Positions 41,586 to 49,536 of a DNA stretch of 64,000 nt are shown here, piece by piece. Each line of letters begins with the position of its first letter. The stretch's first letter is position 1. The notes under the pieces were generated by a model. The model made no database searches, was not told the origin of the DNA, and saw nothing but the letters and a program-made list of their open reading frames with translations. This DNA comes from Xanthomonas sp. CFBP 8443 (GTDB taxonomy: Bacteria > Pseudomonadota > Gammaproteobacteria > Xanthomonadales > Xanthomonadaceae), in the NCBI RefSeq assembly GCF_025666195.1, contig NZ_CP102592.1:4464001-4528000 (forward strand), in the 5' to 3' direction. The translations under genes and the position numbers were made by a program.

Positions 41586-42758
41586 CTAGCGGGCGGCGCG
41601 CCGTTCGCTTGCGGCCACCAGCGGCGCAGGCTCCAGGTAGATCGCCTGCAGGCGCTTGCGGTCTTCGCGGCTCACGCCCAGTTCCTTCTCGAAGTAGGCG
41701 TCGAGCGAGCCGTAGTCGTTGCGGATCTGGTCGAACGCGGCCGCGATCAGCGAGGCGTCGGTTCCCGACAACACCTTCAGCGCTTCCGGCGGCAGCTTGC
41801 CCATCGCTTCCATCGTCGCGCTGTGCGGCCCGTCGGCCTTGGGCGCGCCCTTGGCCTTGGACGCGGCATGCTTGGCCTTGCGTGCGGCTTCCTGCTTCGG
41901 ATAGACCAGCGCGCTCAGCGCGTAGTCGGCGCTGACCGTGTCCGGGGCCACGCCCAGCGCGGTGAGCACCAGCGCGCCCAGCACGCCGGTGCGGTCCTTG
42001 CCGGCGCTGCAGTTGAACAGCAGGCCGTTGCCTTCCTGCAGGTCGGCGAAGGCCTGCTTGAACTGCGCCGCGTACATCTTGGGCATCGTCCGGTAGAAAC
42101 TGCCGAACACGCGTAGCGCGGCCATTTCCGGGTTGGCCGACGGCGTGGAGAACGCCTTGGCGAAGGCGCCCGGGTCGAAATCCAGCTTGTAATCCAGGCT
42201 GTAGTAGTCGCCACCTTGGGTGATGCGCTGCGCATCGGTCGGCTCGACCTTTCGCTCTTCCTGCGAACGCAGGTCGCAGATGGTCTTGATGCCGAGCTTC
42301 TGCAGGTAGGCGTAGTCGGCATCGGTCAGGTCGCTCATCACGCCGGAACGGTAGAGCCTGCCCCACTTGACGCTGCGGCCATCGGTGGTGCGGTAGCCGC
42401 CGAGGTCGCGGAAATTGACTCCGCCTTCCAGCGGCAGCACGCGTTCGGCGACGACTTCCTTGTGGCCCTCGTTGTCGTCGACCAGCACGTACGGACGCGT
42501 GCCGGCGGCATGTTCGAGTTCCACGCGGCCGGTGGCGCCGGGCGCATCGTCGATCCGCTTGGCGTTGCCGGAGACCTTGCCCTGGGCATCGCTGAGCACG
42601 AGGTCGAGTTTTTCGCCGGCGGCCAGCGCGCCGGTCCAGACCACGGCGATCCTAGTCGGCGAAACGCGCTCGACGGCGATGTCGGTCGGCAGCTGCGCCT
42701 GCGCGTCGAACGCGAGGGCGGCAATGGCGATGGCCAACAGTGGCTTGCTGTTCTTCAT
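41586..42758 (-). CDS. Secreted tyrosine/dual-specificity phosphatase (PF13350-like)
   Basis: A 390-residue protein with signal peptide (ends AQAQ), an N-terminal beta domain, and a phosphatase domain with VNFRDLGGYRTTDG (about 114-127) and the P-loop FNCSAGKDRTG (catalytic Cys 250, Arg 256). The first P-loop residue is Asn where His is common. It would remove phosphate from tyrosine or a lipid/inositol substrate in the periplasm. It follows the TonB receptor by 11 bp and probably processes a phosphorylated ligand that the receptor imports; this link is inferred. Confidence 0.88.
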   Translation of the reverse strand: MKNSKPLLAIAIAALAFDAQAQLPTDIAVERVSPTRIAVVWTGALAAGEKLDLVLSDAQGKVSGNAKRIDDAPGATGRVELEHAAGTRPYVLVDDNEGHKEVVAERVLPLEGGVNFRDLGGYRTTDGRSVKWGRLYRSGVMSDLTDADYAYLQKLGIKTICDLRSQEERKVEPTDAQRITQGGDYYSLDYKLDFDPGAFAKAFSTPSANPEMAALRVFGSFYRTMPKMYAAQFKQAFADLQEGNGLLFNCSAGKDRTGVLGALVLTALGVAPDTVSADYALSALVYPKQEAARKAKHAASKAKGAPKADGPHSATMEAMGKLPPEALKVLSGTDASLIAAAFDQIRNDYGSLDAYFEKELGVSREDRKRLQAIYLEPAPLVAASERRAAR

Positions 42759-42769
42759 GTGATGGTTCC

Positions 42770-45031
42770 TCAGAAGCGGATGGCGACGTCGAGCCCGAAG
42801 GTGCGCGGGTCGTTGAAGATGCCGTAGGTGCCCAGGCTGGCGGTATTGCTGGTGTAGAACAGGTGCTCCTCGTCCAGCAGGTTGCGCGACCACAGCGAGA
42901 ACTCCGCCGTGGCCCCGCTGCTGCCCAGCGGCACGTCGATCAGGGCCACGCGCGCGTTGACCACGAAGGAGCTGTCGGTGAGGGTCTGCTCGACCTCGCT
43001 GGTGTAGTAGCCGTCGGACCAGTTGCCGTCGAGGTGGAACTTCAGCGCCGAAGCGCCCAGCGGCACCAGGTAGTCGATGCCGACGCTACCGGCGTTTTCC
43101 GGTGCGTACAGCGGCAGCACGGTGACCAGCGGGTTGCCGGCCACGTACGGATTTGGCGCGCTCAGCGGGTCGGCCTTGGTGTAGGCGTAGTCCACGCTCA
43201 GGGTCAGGCCATCCAGCGGCATGATGCTGAACTCCAGTTCCGCACCCTTGGACTTGCCGTCGGTGCTGGCATTGGTGGTATCGGACACGGTACGGGTCTG
43301 GCCCGGCGCCAGCGGCAGGAAGAAGTCCATCTGCCGGTCCTTGACCGTGGCGGAGAACAGCGCCAGGTTCAACCGCGCGCGGTCGTCCCAGAACTGGGTC
43401 TTGGCGCCGAGTTCGATCGCTTCGACCTCTTCCGGCGCGAACGCGCGATAGCTGATCGAACGCGAGTTGGCGCCGCCGGCCTTGAAGCCGGTGCTCCACT
43501 TGGCATAGACCATCGTGTCGTCGCCGAGATCGTAGGCCACGTTGAGCATCGGGTCGAAGCGGCTCCACGAGCCTTCGAATGCCAGGTTGGACGCCGCCCC
43601 GTTCAAGGTGTGCAGCCGCCCTTCCTTGTCGTCCTTGGTCCAGCGCCCGCCGGCGGTCAGGTGCAGGTTTTCGATCGAGGCCGGCGTCCAGGTGGCCTGG
43701 CCGAAGACGCCGAGGCTGTCGGCCTTGGCCTTGCTGGCGCGGTCGATGCGCACCTTGCCCAGGTCCAGCGGCTGGTTGATCGTGGTGTAGGCGCTGCCGT
43801 CGGCGTTCCAGCGCAGGGTGTTCGGGGTCTGCGCGTTGTCGCCCACGGTCTCGTGGTAGTAGAACGCGCCGGCGACGTATTCCACCTGCGCGGTGTTGCC
43901 GATCAGCTGGAATTCCTGGCTGTACTGGTGCTGGTAGAACTTGGCCAGGCTGTAGCGGCCGAACTCGCCGTTCGGCGCGAACGAGGAGATCGCATCGTTC
44001 AGGCCGTTGTCGAACTGGCCCTGCTCAAGCTGTCGGTACGAGCTGATCGACTTCAGCTGCAGATCGTCCGACAGCGTCCAGGTCAGGTTCAACAGGTGGC
44101 CATCGGTCTTGCCGACGTTCTCTTCCTGCGGCACGCCGATGATGGCCGCGTCGCGCCGATCGCGCTGCGCGCCGGCGCTCAGCAGCGGGCCACGCCGCGC
44201 GCTGCCGCCGCCCAGGTACTGCGCATGGTAGGGCGTGGTCGCGTCGTAGGAATGATCGAGCGCGTACAGGGCCTCGAAGCTGTCGCTCGGCTGCCACAGC
44301 GCGCTGAGGCGGGCGCCGCGCTTGTCGTAGCCGTTGAAATCCTCCTGGCCGCGCATCGGATTGTCGGTGGTGCCGCCGCGATGCGCCTGCACCGCGTCGA
44401 TCTTGAAGCTGACGTCGCCCACGCGCGGCAGATCCAGGTGCATGCCGCTGCTGTAGCCGTCGTAATTGGAGACGCCGACGTTGGCCCTCAGCCCGAACTC
44501 GCCGGTCGGCGCCTTGGTCACGATGCTGATGGCGCCGCCTTCGGTGTTGCGGCCGAACAGCGTGCCTTGCGGCCCCTTCAGCACCTCGATGCGTTCCACG
44601 TCGTACAGCGCGGTCCCCAGTCCCTGGGCGCGGCCGAGGAATACCCCGTCGACGTACACGCCCACGCCCTGGTCGCGCGCCGGCTGGTTGGCATCGCCGC
44701 TGGCGCCGATGCCGCGGATGCCGATGTTCAGCGCCGAGCTGCGGGTGGCGAACGGCGCGATACGCAGCGAGGGAATCGAACCGTCGGCCAGGCTGCCGAG
44801 GGAAATCGCGCTGCGATCCTTCAGTTCCTCGTCGTTGAGCACCGACACCGAGATCGGCGTTTCCTGCAGGTTGGTCACGCGCTTCTGCGCGCTCACCACG
44901 ACCTGGTCGAGCGTGACCGGATCGGACGCCTGCCGGGTCGCGGTTTCCTGCGGGGCTTCCTGCGCGAACACCGGCCCGGCGACCAACGCGGCCAGCGCCA
45001 GGGCGACGGCGCGGGAAAGAGGATGACGCAT
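42770..45031 (-). CDS. TonB-dependent receptor with phosphatase partner
   Basis: A 753-residue receptor: signal peptide ending PVFAQ, a plug domain (about residues 40-160, with ETPISVSVLNDEEL and LKGPQGTLFGRNTEGGAISI) and a barrel ending in Phe (VAIRF). There is no STN domain. The plug type is common for organic substrates in sphingomonads and Xanthomonadaceae. It is the first gene of an operon with a phosphatase and a TonB-C-like protein, divergent from a TetR regulator and separated by a palindromic operator. The start is ATG 45031 with a signal peptide immediately following. The substrate is unknown. Confidence 0.88.
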   Translation of the reverse strand: MRHPLSRAVALALAALVAGPVFAQEAPQETATRQASDPVTLDQVVVSAQKRVTNLQETPISVSVLNDEELKDRSAISLGSLADGSIPSLRIAPFATRSSALNIGIRGIGASGDANQPARDQGVGVYVDGVFLGRAQGLGTALYDVERIEVLKGPQGTLFGRNTEGGAISIVTKAPTGEFGLRANVGVSNYDGYSSGMHLDLPRVGDVSFKIDAVQAHRGGTTDNPMRGQEDFNGYDKRGARLSALWQPSDSFEALYALDHSYDATTPYHAQYLGGGSARRGPLLSAGAQRDRRDAAIIGVPQEENVGKTDGHLLNLTWTLSDDLQLKSISSYRQLEQGQFDNGLNDAISSFAPNGEFGRYSLAKFYQHQYSQEFQLIGNTAQVEYVAGAFYYHETVGDNAQTPNTLRWNADGSAYTTINQPLDLGKVRIDRASKAKADSLGVFGQATWTPASIENLHLTAGGRWTKDDKEGRLHTLNGAASNLAFEGSWSRFDPMLNVAYDLGDDTMVYAKWSTGFKAGGANSRSISYRAFAPEEVEAIELGAKTQFWDDRARLNLALFSATVKDRQMDFFLPLAPGQTRTVSDTTNASTDGKSKGAELEFSIMPLDGLTLSVDYAYTKADPLSAPNPYVAGNPLVTVLPLYAPENAGSVGIDYLVPLGASALKFHLDGNWSDGYYTSEVEQTLTDSSFVVNARVALIDVPLGSSGATAEFSLWSRNLLDEEHLFYTSNTASLGTYGIFNDPRTFGLDVAIRF

Positions 45032-45089
45032 CGTGGTGGTTCCTGAAGGGGGTGGGAATAGCCGGCAATCTTGCGAGCCGCCGTTGACA

Positions 45090-45107
45090 GTTGAATGACC
45101 GTTCAAC
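45090..45107. promoter_or_regulatory. Candidate TetR operator
   Basis: GTTGAA-TGACCG-TTCAAC is an 18-bp sequence with perfect 6-bp arms between the divergent receptor (start 45031) and TetR (start 45157) genes, about 50-60 bp from each start. This placement fits a site that represses both. Confidence 0.6.
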
Positions 45108-45156
45108 GCACTTCCCTGGGCTACCATCGGCGTCACTCCCACGTGCGAGCGAATCC

Positions 45157-45774
45157 ATGCCTTCATTCGCCAGCAGCGACGCCGCTTCGGAAAACGACTA
45201 CGCCAGACAGAAGCGCCAGCGCATCCTCGACGCCGCGCGCGAGTGCTTCATCGAAGACGGTTTCGAGGCCGCGTCGATGGCCAAGATCGCAGCGCGCGCG
45301 GGCCTGAGTACCGGCCTGCCCTACCACTACTTCCAGAACAAACGCGCGATCGTATTGGCGCTGATCGAGCAGCACCTGGAGGAAAGTCGCCAGGGCCTGG
45401 CGCGGATCCAGGCCGCGGACGACCTGGCCGACACGCTGCAATCGGCCTTCGAACTGTGGCGCAGCCGCAAGGTCAGCGCGTTCCATGTCGGCCTGCAGAG
45501 CGAGATCACCGCGCTGGGCATGCGCGATGTCCACGTCGCGCGCGACCTGCAGCGCAACGGCCGGGACATGCGCCAGATGGTCGTGGGCTGGCTGCAGCAG
45601 CGCGACGCCAAGCAGGGACGAAGCCGTGCTGCGGACCAACTGGAGCTGGCCGCGGCCATGATCCAGTGCTTTTCCGACGGCCTGGCCCTGATGGCTGCGC
45701 GCGAGCCGGACTTCGACCCGGCCCTGGTCGAAGCCCTGCTGCAGCGCGTGGTGCCACTGGCGCTGGAAGGCTGA
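45157..45774 (+). CDS. TetR-family transcriptional regulator
   Basis: A 205-residue TetR protein: N-terminal helix-turn-helix (RQRILDAARECFIEDGFEAA, then GLSTGLPYHYFQNKRAIVLAL) and a helical ligand-binding domain. I chose the ATG at 45157; an upstream frame lacks a sensible start and overlaps the operator. It is divergent from the receptor-phosphatase operon and likely represses it in the absence of its ligand. Confidence 0.9.
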   Translation: MPSFASSDAASENDYARQKRQRILDAARECFIEDGFEAASMAKIAARAGLSTGLPYHYFQNKRAIVLALIEQHLEESRQGLARIQAADDLADTLQSAFELWRSRKVSAFHVGLQSEITALGMRDVHVARDLQRNGRDMRQMVVGWLQQRDAKQGRSRAADQLELAAAMIQCFSDGLALMAAREPDFDPALVEALLQRVVPLALEG

Positions 45775-45925
45775 GACAGAGCCGCGCAACGAAGTCGGGC
45801 CACGTCAAACGCAGCCCTCACGTCTGCTCCAGTGTTCTTCGTGCGCCCCGGCCGCCAAGCAGATTTGCGTGATCGGCTGGCAGGCTCGGCAGGAGATCGT
45901 GCAGCACCGTAACCAGGCGTCCGTG

Positions 45926-45957
45926 GGACCGCTTGTTGGTGGCCCACCAGCAACCGA
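45926..45957. repeat. Short dispersed hairpin repeat, copy 2
   Basis: The 32-bp unit with the core palindrome TGGTGG-C-CCACCA matches the unit at 14605-14636 at 28 of 32 positions. A further GGCCCACCA lies at 46001-46009. Downstream is an AT-rich stretch, as at copy 1. Confidence 0.55.
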
Positions 45958-46089
45958 ATTAACCCTACAAGCCATTGTAAGAATTAAAAATTCATCAGGA
46001 AGGCCCACCACTTTGACTCGCAATTTGACTCACTAACGACGCAGTCGCGAGCGCCTCCTACCGGACGCCGCCAGGTATCGCGGCGGCGC

Positions 46090-46103
46090 CTGACCAAGGT
46101 CAA
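46090..46103 (+). promoter_or_regulatory. FNR-type box of nnrS
   Basis: CTGAC-CAAG-GTCAA differs from TTGAC-N4-GTCAA at one base. Its centre is 42.5 bp before the A of the nnrS ATG. At the spacing expected for a class II FNR site (-41.5), a weak -10 (GAAACT, 46126-46131) and a start site at about 46138 would follow. Confidence 0.6.
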
Positions 46104-46138
46104 GGACACGCACGGGTCGCGACCGGAAACTAGCGGCC

Positions 46139-47362
46139 ATGCCTAACCTACCCGCGTCCCATGAGCATCCTTCTCCGGCCATGCTGGCGCGCGCGCCGCA
46201 TCGACTGCTGTTCTTCGTCGGCGCAGGCAACCTGTTGCTGCTGATGGCTTGGTGGGCCCTATGGCTGGCCGGCCTGCACGGCGGCTGGGCGCTGCCGCAA
46301 CCGCCGTTGCCGGCCGGTTGGCTGCATGCATTGGCGATGCAGTACCTGGTGCTGCCCAGTTTCGTTTTCGGCTTCCTGCTGACCGTGTTCCCGCGCTGGA
46401 TGGGACTGCCGGAACTGCCGCGCCGACACTATGTGCCGATCGGCGCCGGGCTGTTCGGCGGACAGGCGGCGCTGCTGCTGGCGATGCTGGGCTGGGCGCC
46501 GGGCCTGTGGTTGGGACTGGCGCTGGCCATCGCCGGCTGGAGCGGTGCGCTGGTCGTGCTGGGCGGGCTGCTGAAGGCCGAGCGCGGCCGCACCTGGCAC
46601 GCATACTCGTGCTACGCGGCGTTGCTGCTGGGCTGGCTGGGCCTGCTGGCGTTCGCGGGCGTGGCCGCCGGCGAGAGCAGGCTGATGGCCGCCAACATCG
46701 CGTTGGGCAGCTTCGGCCTGCTGCTGCCGCTGTACCTGAGCGTCGCCCATCGCATGTTCCCGTTCTTCGCCGGCAACGCGGTGCCGGGTTACGTGGCGTG
46801 GCGCCCACTGTGGTGGCTGGCTGCGATGTGGGCAACGCTGCTCGCGCACCTGGCGCTGGCCCTGGCCGGCGCCGACGCCTGGCTATGGCTGGCCGACGCG
46901 CCTGCGCTCGCGCTCGCCGCGTACGCGCTATGGCGCTGGTGGCCGCGCGGCTGCATGCCCGGTCTGCTGGCCGCGCTGTTCATCGGCATGGCCTGGTTGC
47001 CGGTCACCTACGCGCTATACGTGGTCCAGAGCGTGGGCTGTCTGCTCACCGGGCAGTTGTTGCTGGGCCGTGGGCCGATCCACGCCTTGTCCATCGGCCT
47101 GTTCGGCAGCCTGCTGGTGGCGATGGTGACGCGGGTGACGCAGGGCCATTCCGGCCGCCCGCTGACGATGCCGCCGGTGGCCTGGTTCGCGTTCGCCGCG
47201 ATCCAGGGTGTGGCCACGATGCGGGTCGTCGCCGAACTGACACCGGACCCGTTGCGCTGGCAGGTGGCGGCCGCCGTCGGCTGGCTGCTGGCGCTGGCTC
47301 CCTGGGTAGCCCGGATCGGCCGCATCTACCTGAGTCCGCGCCCCGACGGCAAGGGCGGCTGA
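46139..47362 (+). CDS. nnrS: NnrS-family membrane protein
   Basis: A 407-residue integral membrane protein with about 12 hydrophobic helices, matching NnrS: the conserved LPLYLSVAHRMFPFF segment (about residue 195) and THVTQ-like GHSGRPL region (about 335) are present, with His residues that could bind haem. NnrS is tied to nitrite/NO metabolism and is found in denitrifiers, where it is induced by NO- or anaerobiosis-responsive regulators. It opens the nitrate respiration region and has an FNR-type box immediately upstream. The ATG lies almost at the predicted transcript start, so the message may be leaderless. Confidence 0.9.
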   Translation: MPNLPASHEHPSPAMLARAPHRLLFFVGAGNLLLLMAWWALWLAGLHGGWALPQPPLPAGWLHALAMQYLVLPSFVFGFLLTVFPRWMGLPELPRRHYVPIGAGLFGGQAALLLAMLGWAPGLWLGLALAIAGWSGALVVLGGLLKAERGRTWHAYSCYAALLLGWLGLLAFAGVAAGESRLMAANIALGSFGLLLPLYLSVAHRMFPFFAGNAVPGYVAWRPLWWLAAMWATLLAHLALALAGADAWLWLADAPALALAAYALWRWWPRGCMPGLLAALFIGMAWLPVTYALYVVQSVGCLLTGQLLLGRGPIHALSIGLFGSLLVAMVTRVTQGHSGRPLTMPPVAWFAFAAIQGVATMRVVAELTPDPLRWQVAAAVGWLLALAPWVARIGRIYLSPRPDGKGG

Positions 47363-47455
47363 GCGCACCATCGCGGGCGGGACGCGCCACTGGCATGCTT
47401 CGCAAATCCCACGTCGCCAAAGGCCAACCGGCGCTCCATGGCACACTATGGCGCG

Positions 47456-48283
47456 TCAGGCCGGCAGCAGTGCGCCACCCATCTGATGCAACGCCGCCAG
47501 GTCGAGCAGTTGCAGCTCGCGCCTGCTCACCTCGATCAGCCGCCGCAACTGCAAGCGCCGGAATGTGCGGCTCACGGTTTCCGGAGTGAGCCGCAGGTAG
47601 TTGGCGATGTCCGTGCGCGGCATTCCCAGGTGCAGCCGCTGCGCGGACAGCCCGCGCCGTTGCGCATGCTGCGACAGCAGCATGAGGAAGGCGGCCAGGC
47701 GCTGGTCTGCCTCGTAGCGCCCGATCAGCAGGCGGGTACTCCGATCGAGGCGGCGGCTGAGCAGGTCCAACAGGTTGCGCTGCAGGCCGGGAACGGTCTC
47801 GGTCAACCGCGTGACCGTGGCCAGCGGCAGGCGGCACAGCGATGTGGCCTCGAGCACGCGCGCGCTGCAGCCGTGGCGTTCGGCGTGGATGGCGTCCAGC
47901 CCGATCACGTCTCCGGGCATCGCGAAACCGAGGATCTGTTCCTCGCTCGACGGCGCGCCGACGACCAGCTTGACCGTGCCGCTGCGCACCACCAGCAACG
48001 CCAACATCGGATCGCCTTCGTGGAACAGGCACGCGCCCGCCGGGTACGGGCCGCTGTGCACGACGTGCAGGTGCATGTCGTGCACACGCTGCTCGTGACC
48101 ACGCGCCAGGCAGAGCGCGCCGACATCGCAGATCAGGCATTGCCGCATGGCGCTGCCGTTGCGGTTGGGACAGATCGGCAGCCGGCGCGGTACCGGCGGG
48201 TGGAGTGCGCTCGTGTGCCTAGGTGGTGACGCAACCGACGTGGCGGTGGCGCGCGCGGATGCAGCGTGCCGCCGCGCGTTCAT
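47456..48283 (-). CDS. FNR-type oxygen-sensing regulator (first of two)
   Basis: A CRP/FNR protein of 275 residues from ATG 48283, or 230 from ATG 48148. I prefer 48283 because it overlaps the stop of the preceding gene (TGATG), though the added 45 residues are unusual. The FNR cluster motif is intact: C49-x2-C52-x5-C58 and C150 (in ATSLC). A cNMP-type beta roll (about 70-170) and a helix-turn-helix with E-T-V-S-R in its recognition helix (PETVSR, which reads TTGAT-type sites) follow. Intact cysteines suggest a [4Fe-4S] O2 sensor. It is co-transcribed with the 82-residue protein from an FNR-type promoter, so it may regulate itself. Confidence 0.88.
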   Translation of the reverse strand: MNARRHAASARATATSVASPPRHTSALHPPVPRRLPICPNRNGSAMRQCLICDVGALCLARGHEQRVHDMHLHVVHSGPYPAGACLFHEGDPMLALLVVRSGTVKLVVGAPSSEEQILGFAMPGDVIGLDAIHAERHGCSARVLEATSLCRLPLATVTRLTETVPGLQRNLLDLLSRRLDRSTRLLIGRYEADQRLAAFLMLLSQHAQRRGLSAQRLHLGMPRTDIANYLRLTPETVSRTFRRLQLRRLIEVSRRELQLLDLAALHQMGGALLPA

Positions 48284-48528
48284 CCGCCACAGCACCCGCA
48301 GCAGCCGCCACCGTCCGCTGGCGCATCGCCATCGGCGACCAGTTCGGGCTTCGCGCCGAAGCTGCCGAGCACCGCCAGCACCTCGTGCGCCGGCAGCGAG
48401 GTCACGATGTCGAGCTGGCCGCTGGCCCGATCGATGCTGAGTTCGGCGCCAGGATCGGTGGTTCGCAACGCGGCCTGCATCAGTGCGATACGTTCCGCCG
48501 TCAGCGGCGTTTCGGAATGGATGGACAT
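48280..48528 (-). CDS. Small HMA-like protein with Cys-rich tail
   Basis: An 82-residue cytosolic protein. The core (about residues 8-65; segment DPGAELSIDRASGQLDIVTS) looks like a heavy-metal-associated (HMA) fold but lacks the usual CxxC loop. Instead the last ten residues are GGGCCGCCGG, with four cysteines. It precedes the first FNR gene, coupled by TGATG, and has an FNR-type box with a good -10 (TACAGT) upstream. It may carry copper or iron, or deliver metal to an anaerobic enzyme; this is inference. A ribosome binding site (GAGAG) precedes ATG 48528. Confidence 0.7.
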   Translation of the reverse strand: MSIHSETPLTAERIALMQAALRTTDPGAELSIDRASGQLDIVTSLPAHEVLAVLGSFGAKPELVADGDAPADGGGCCGCCGG

Positions 48529-48617
48529 GGCGGTCTCTCGTGCATGCACCGTCGCGCCGCGCAACTGCGGTCGCATCCGGGACACCGACACTGTAGGCCG
48601 CGGTACGCGGCACCGCC

Positions 48618-48631
48618 TTGACCGCAGTCAA
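48618..48631 (-). promoter_or_regulatory. FNR-type box of the HMA-like/FNR operon
   Basis: TTGAC-CGCA-GTCAA is a perfect inverted repeat. A -10-like TACAGT lies at 48590-48595, its centre exactly 32 bp from the box centre, as for an activator site at -41.5. This predicts a start site near 48583 and a leader of about 54 nt before ATG 48528. Confidence 0.7.
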
Positions 48632-48734
48632 GCGGACCGGGGCTCACATTCGTGCATTGCAGGAGCGCACAGGACAGCGCATGCGGCACGTGTCGCTGGC
48701 CGCGCCGCGAGCGACGCGATCTAGGAGCATCCGG

Positions 48735-49481
48735 CTACGGGCTCCCCCCGCCGGATGCGAACGCCTCCAGCCGCGCCGGATCGCGCAACACCACTTCGCG
48801 CTGCTTGATCGCGATGATGCCGTCGTCGCCGAGCCGGCGCAGCACGCGGCTGACCGTTTCCGGCGCCATGCGCAGGTAGTTGGCGATCTCGGTGCACGCC
48901 ATGGTCAGGTTGAAACGCGTGGCCGAGAAGCCCCGCTGCGCGTAGCGCCGCGACAGGTCGAGCAGGAATGCGGCCATGCGCTCTTCGGTGCGGTAGTCGG
49001 CGGCCAGCATCGACGCCTTGCCGATCTCCGCGCTGAGCAGGCTGAACAGCTTGGCCTGCAGGCCGGGCATGCGCGAGGCCAGCAGGGTCATCTTGGGAAA
49101 GGAGAACTGGCACAGCAGCACCGTGTCCAGCGCCACAGCGTTGCAGGGAAAGCGCGAGGAATGGATCGCGTTGAGCCCGATCACTTCGCCCGGCAGGCTG
49201 AAGCCCAGTACCTGCTCGTTGCCGTTGCTGTCGTTGACGAAGGTCTTGACCATGCCGGCCCGGACCGCGGCGATGGCGCGGAATTCCTCGCCGGTGCGGA
49301 AGATGTAGTCGCCGGCATGGAACGGGCCGACATGATCCACCAGCACATGCAGTTCGGAAAGCATCGACTTGTCGTAGCCCTGCGAGATGCAGGCATCGGA
49401 GAACGCGCAGGTCGAGCAGAAGCGCAGCTCGTCGCCATCGCTCGACGCGGCCGGATTGAGCGGGGGAGCGGACGACGTCAT
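48735..49481 (-). CDS. FNR-type oxygen-sensing regulator (second of two)
   Basis: A 248-residue FNR homologue closer to the classical form: C22-x2-C25-x5-C31 plus C124 (VLLCQFSF) provide the [4Fe-4S] ligands, with the residue spacing of E. coli FNR (20, 23, 29, 122). The beta roll (about 45-145), dimer helix and helix-turn-helix (CTEIANYLRMAPETVSRVLR) follow. The recognition helix has E-T-V-S-R like E. coli FNR. The gene is on the minus strand, 55 bp after the HemN-like gene. It is the likely master regulator of the nar operon here, while the other FNR protein may have a narrower role. Confidence 0.92.
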   Translation of the reverse strand: MTSSAPPLNPAASSDGDELRFCSTCAFSDACISQGYDKSMLSELHVLVDHVGPFHAGDYIFRTGEEFRAIAAVRAGMVKTFVNDSNGNEQVLGFSLPGEVIGLNAIHSSRFPCNAVALDTVLLCQFSFPKMTLLASRMPGLQAKLFSLLSAEIGKASMLAADYRTEERMAAFLLDLSRRYAQRGFSATRFNLTMACTEIANYLRMAPETVSRVLRRLGDDGIIAIKQREVVLRDPARLEAFASGGGSP

Positions 49482-49536
49482 CGGCCGCACCTGGACACGC
49501 GAACGGGGCTGCCGCAATGCGGCGACGGGTTACCGG

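Larger units (their letters stand above)
45775..46138. other. Gap before nnrS with repeat and FNR-type site
   Basis: The 364-bp gap contains copy 2 of the short hairpin repeat (45926-45957), an AT-rich block (about 45956-45993) and the FNR-type box at 46090-46103. No gene is seen. Confidence 0.5.

Noticed and set aside
48618..48631. CRP rather than FNR site
   Set aside because: The half-sites are TTGAC and GTCAA with 4-bp spacing, not TGTGA-N6-TCACA, and the encoded regulators have FNR-type recognition helices.
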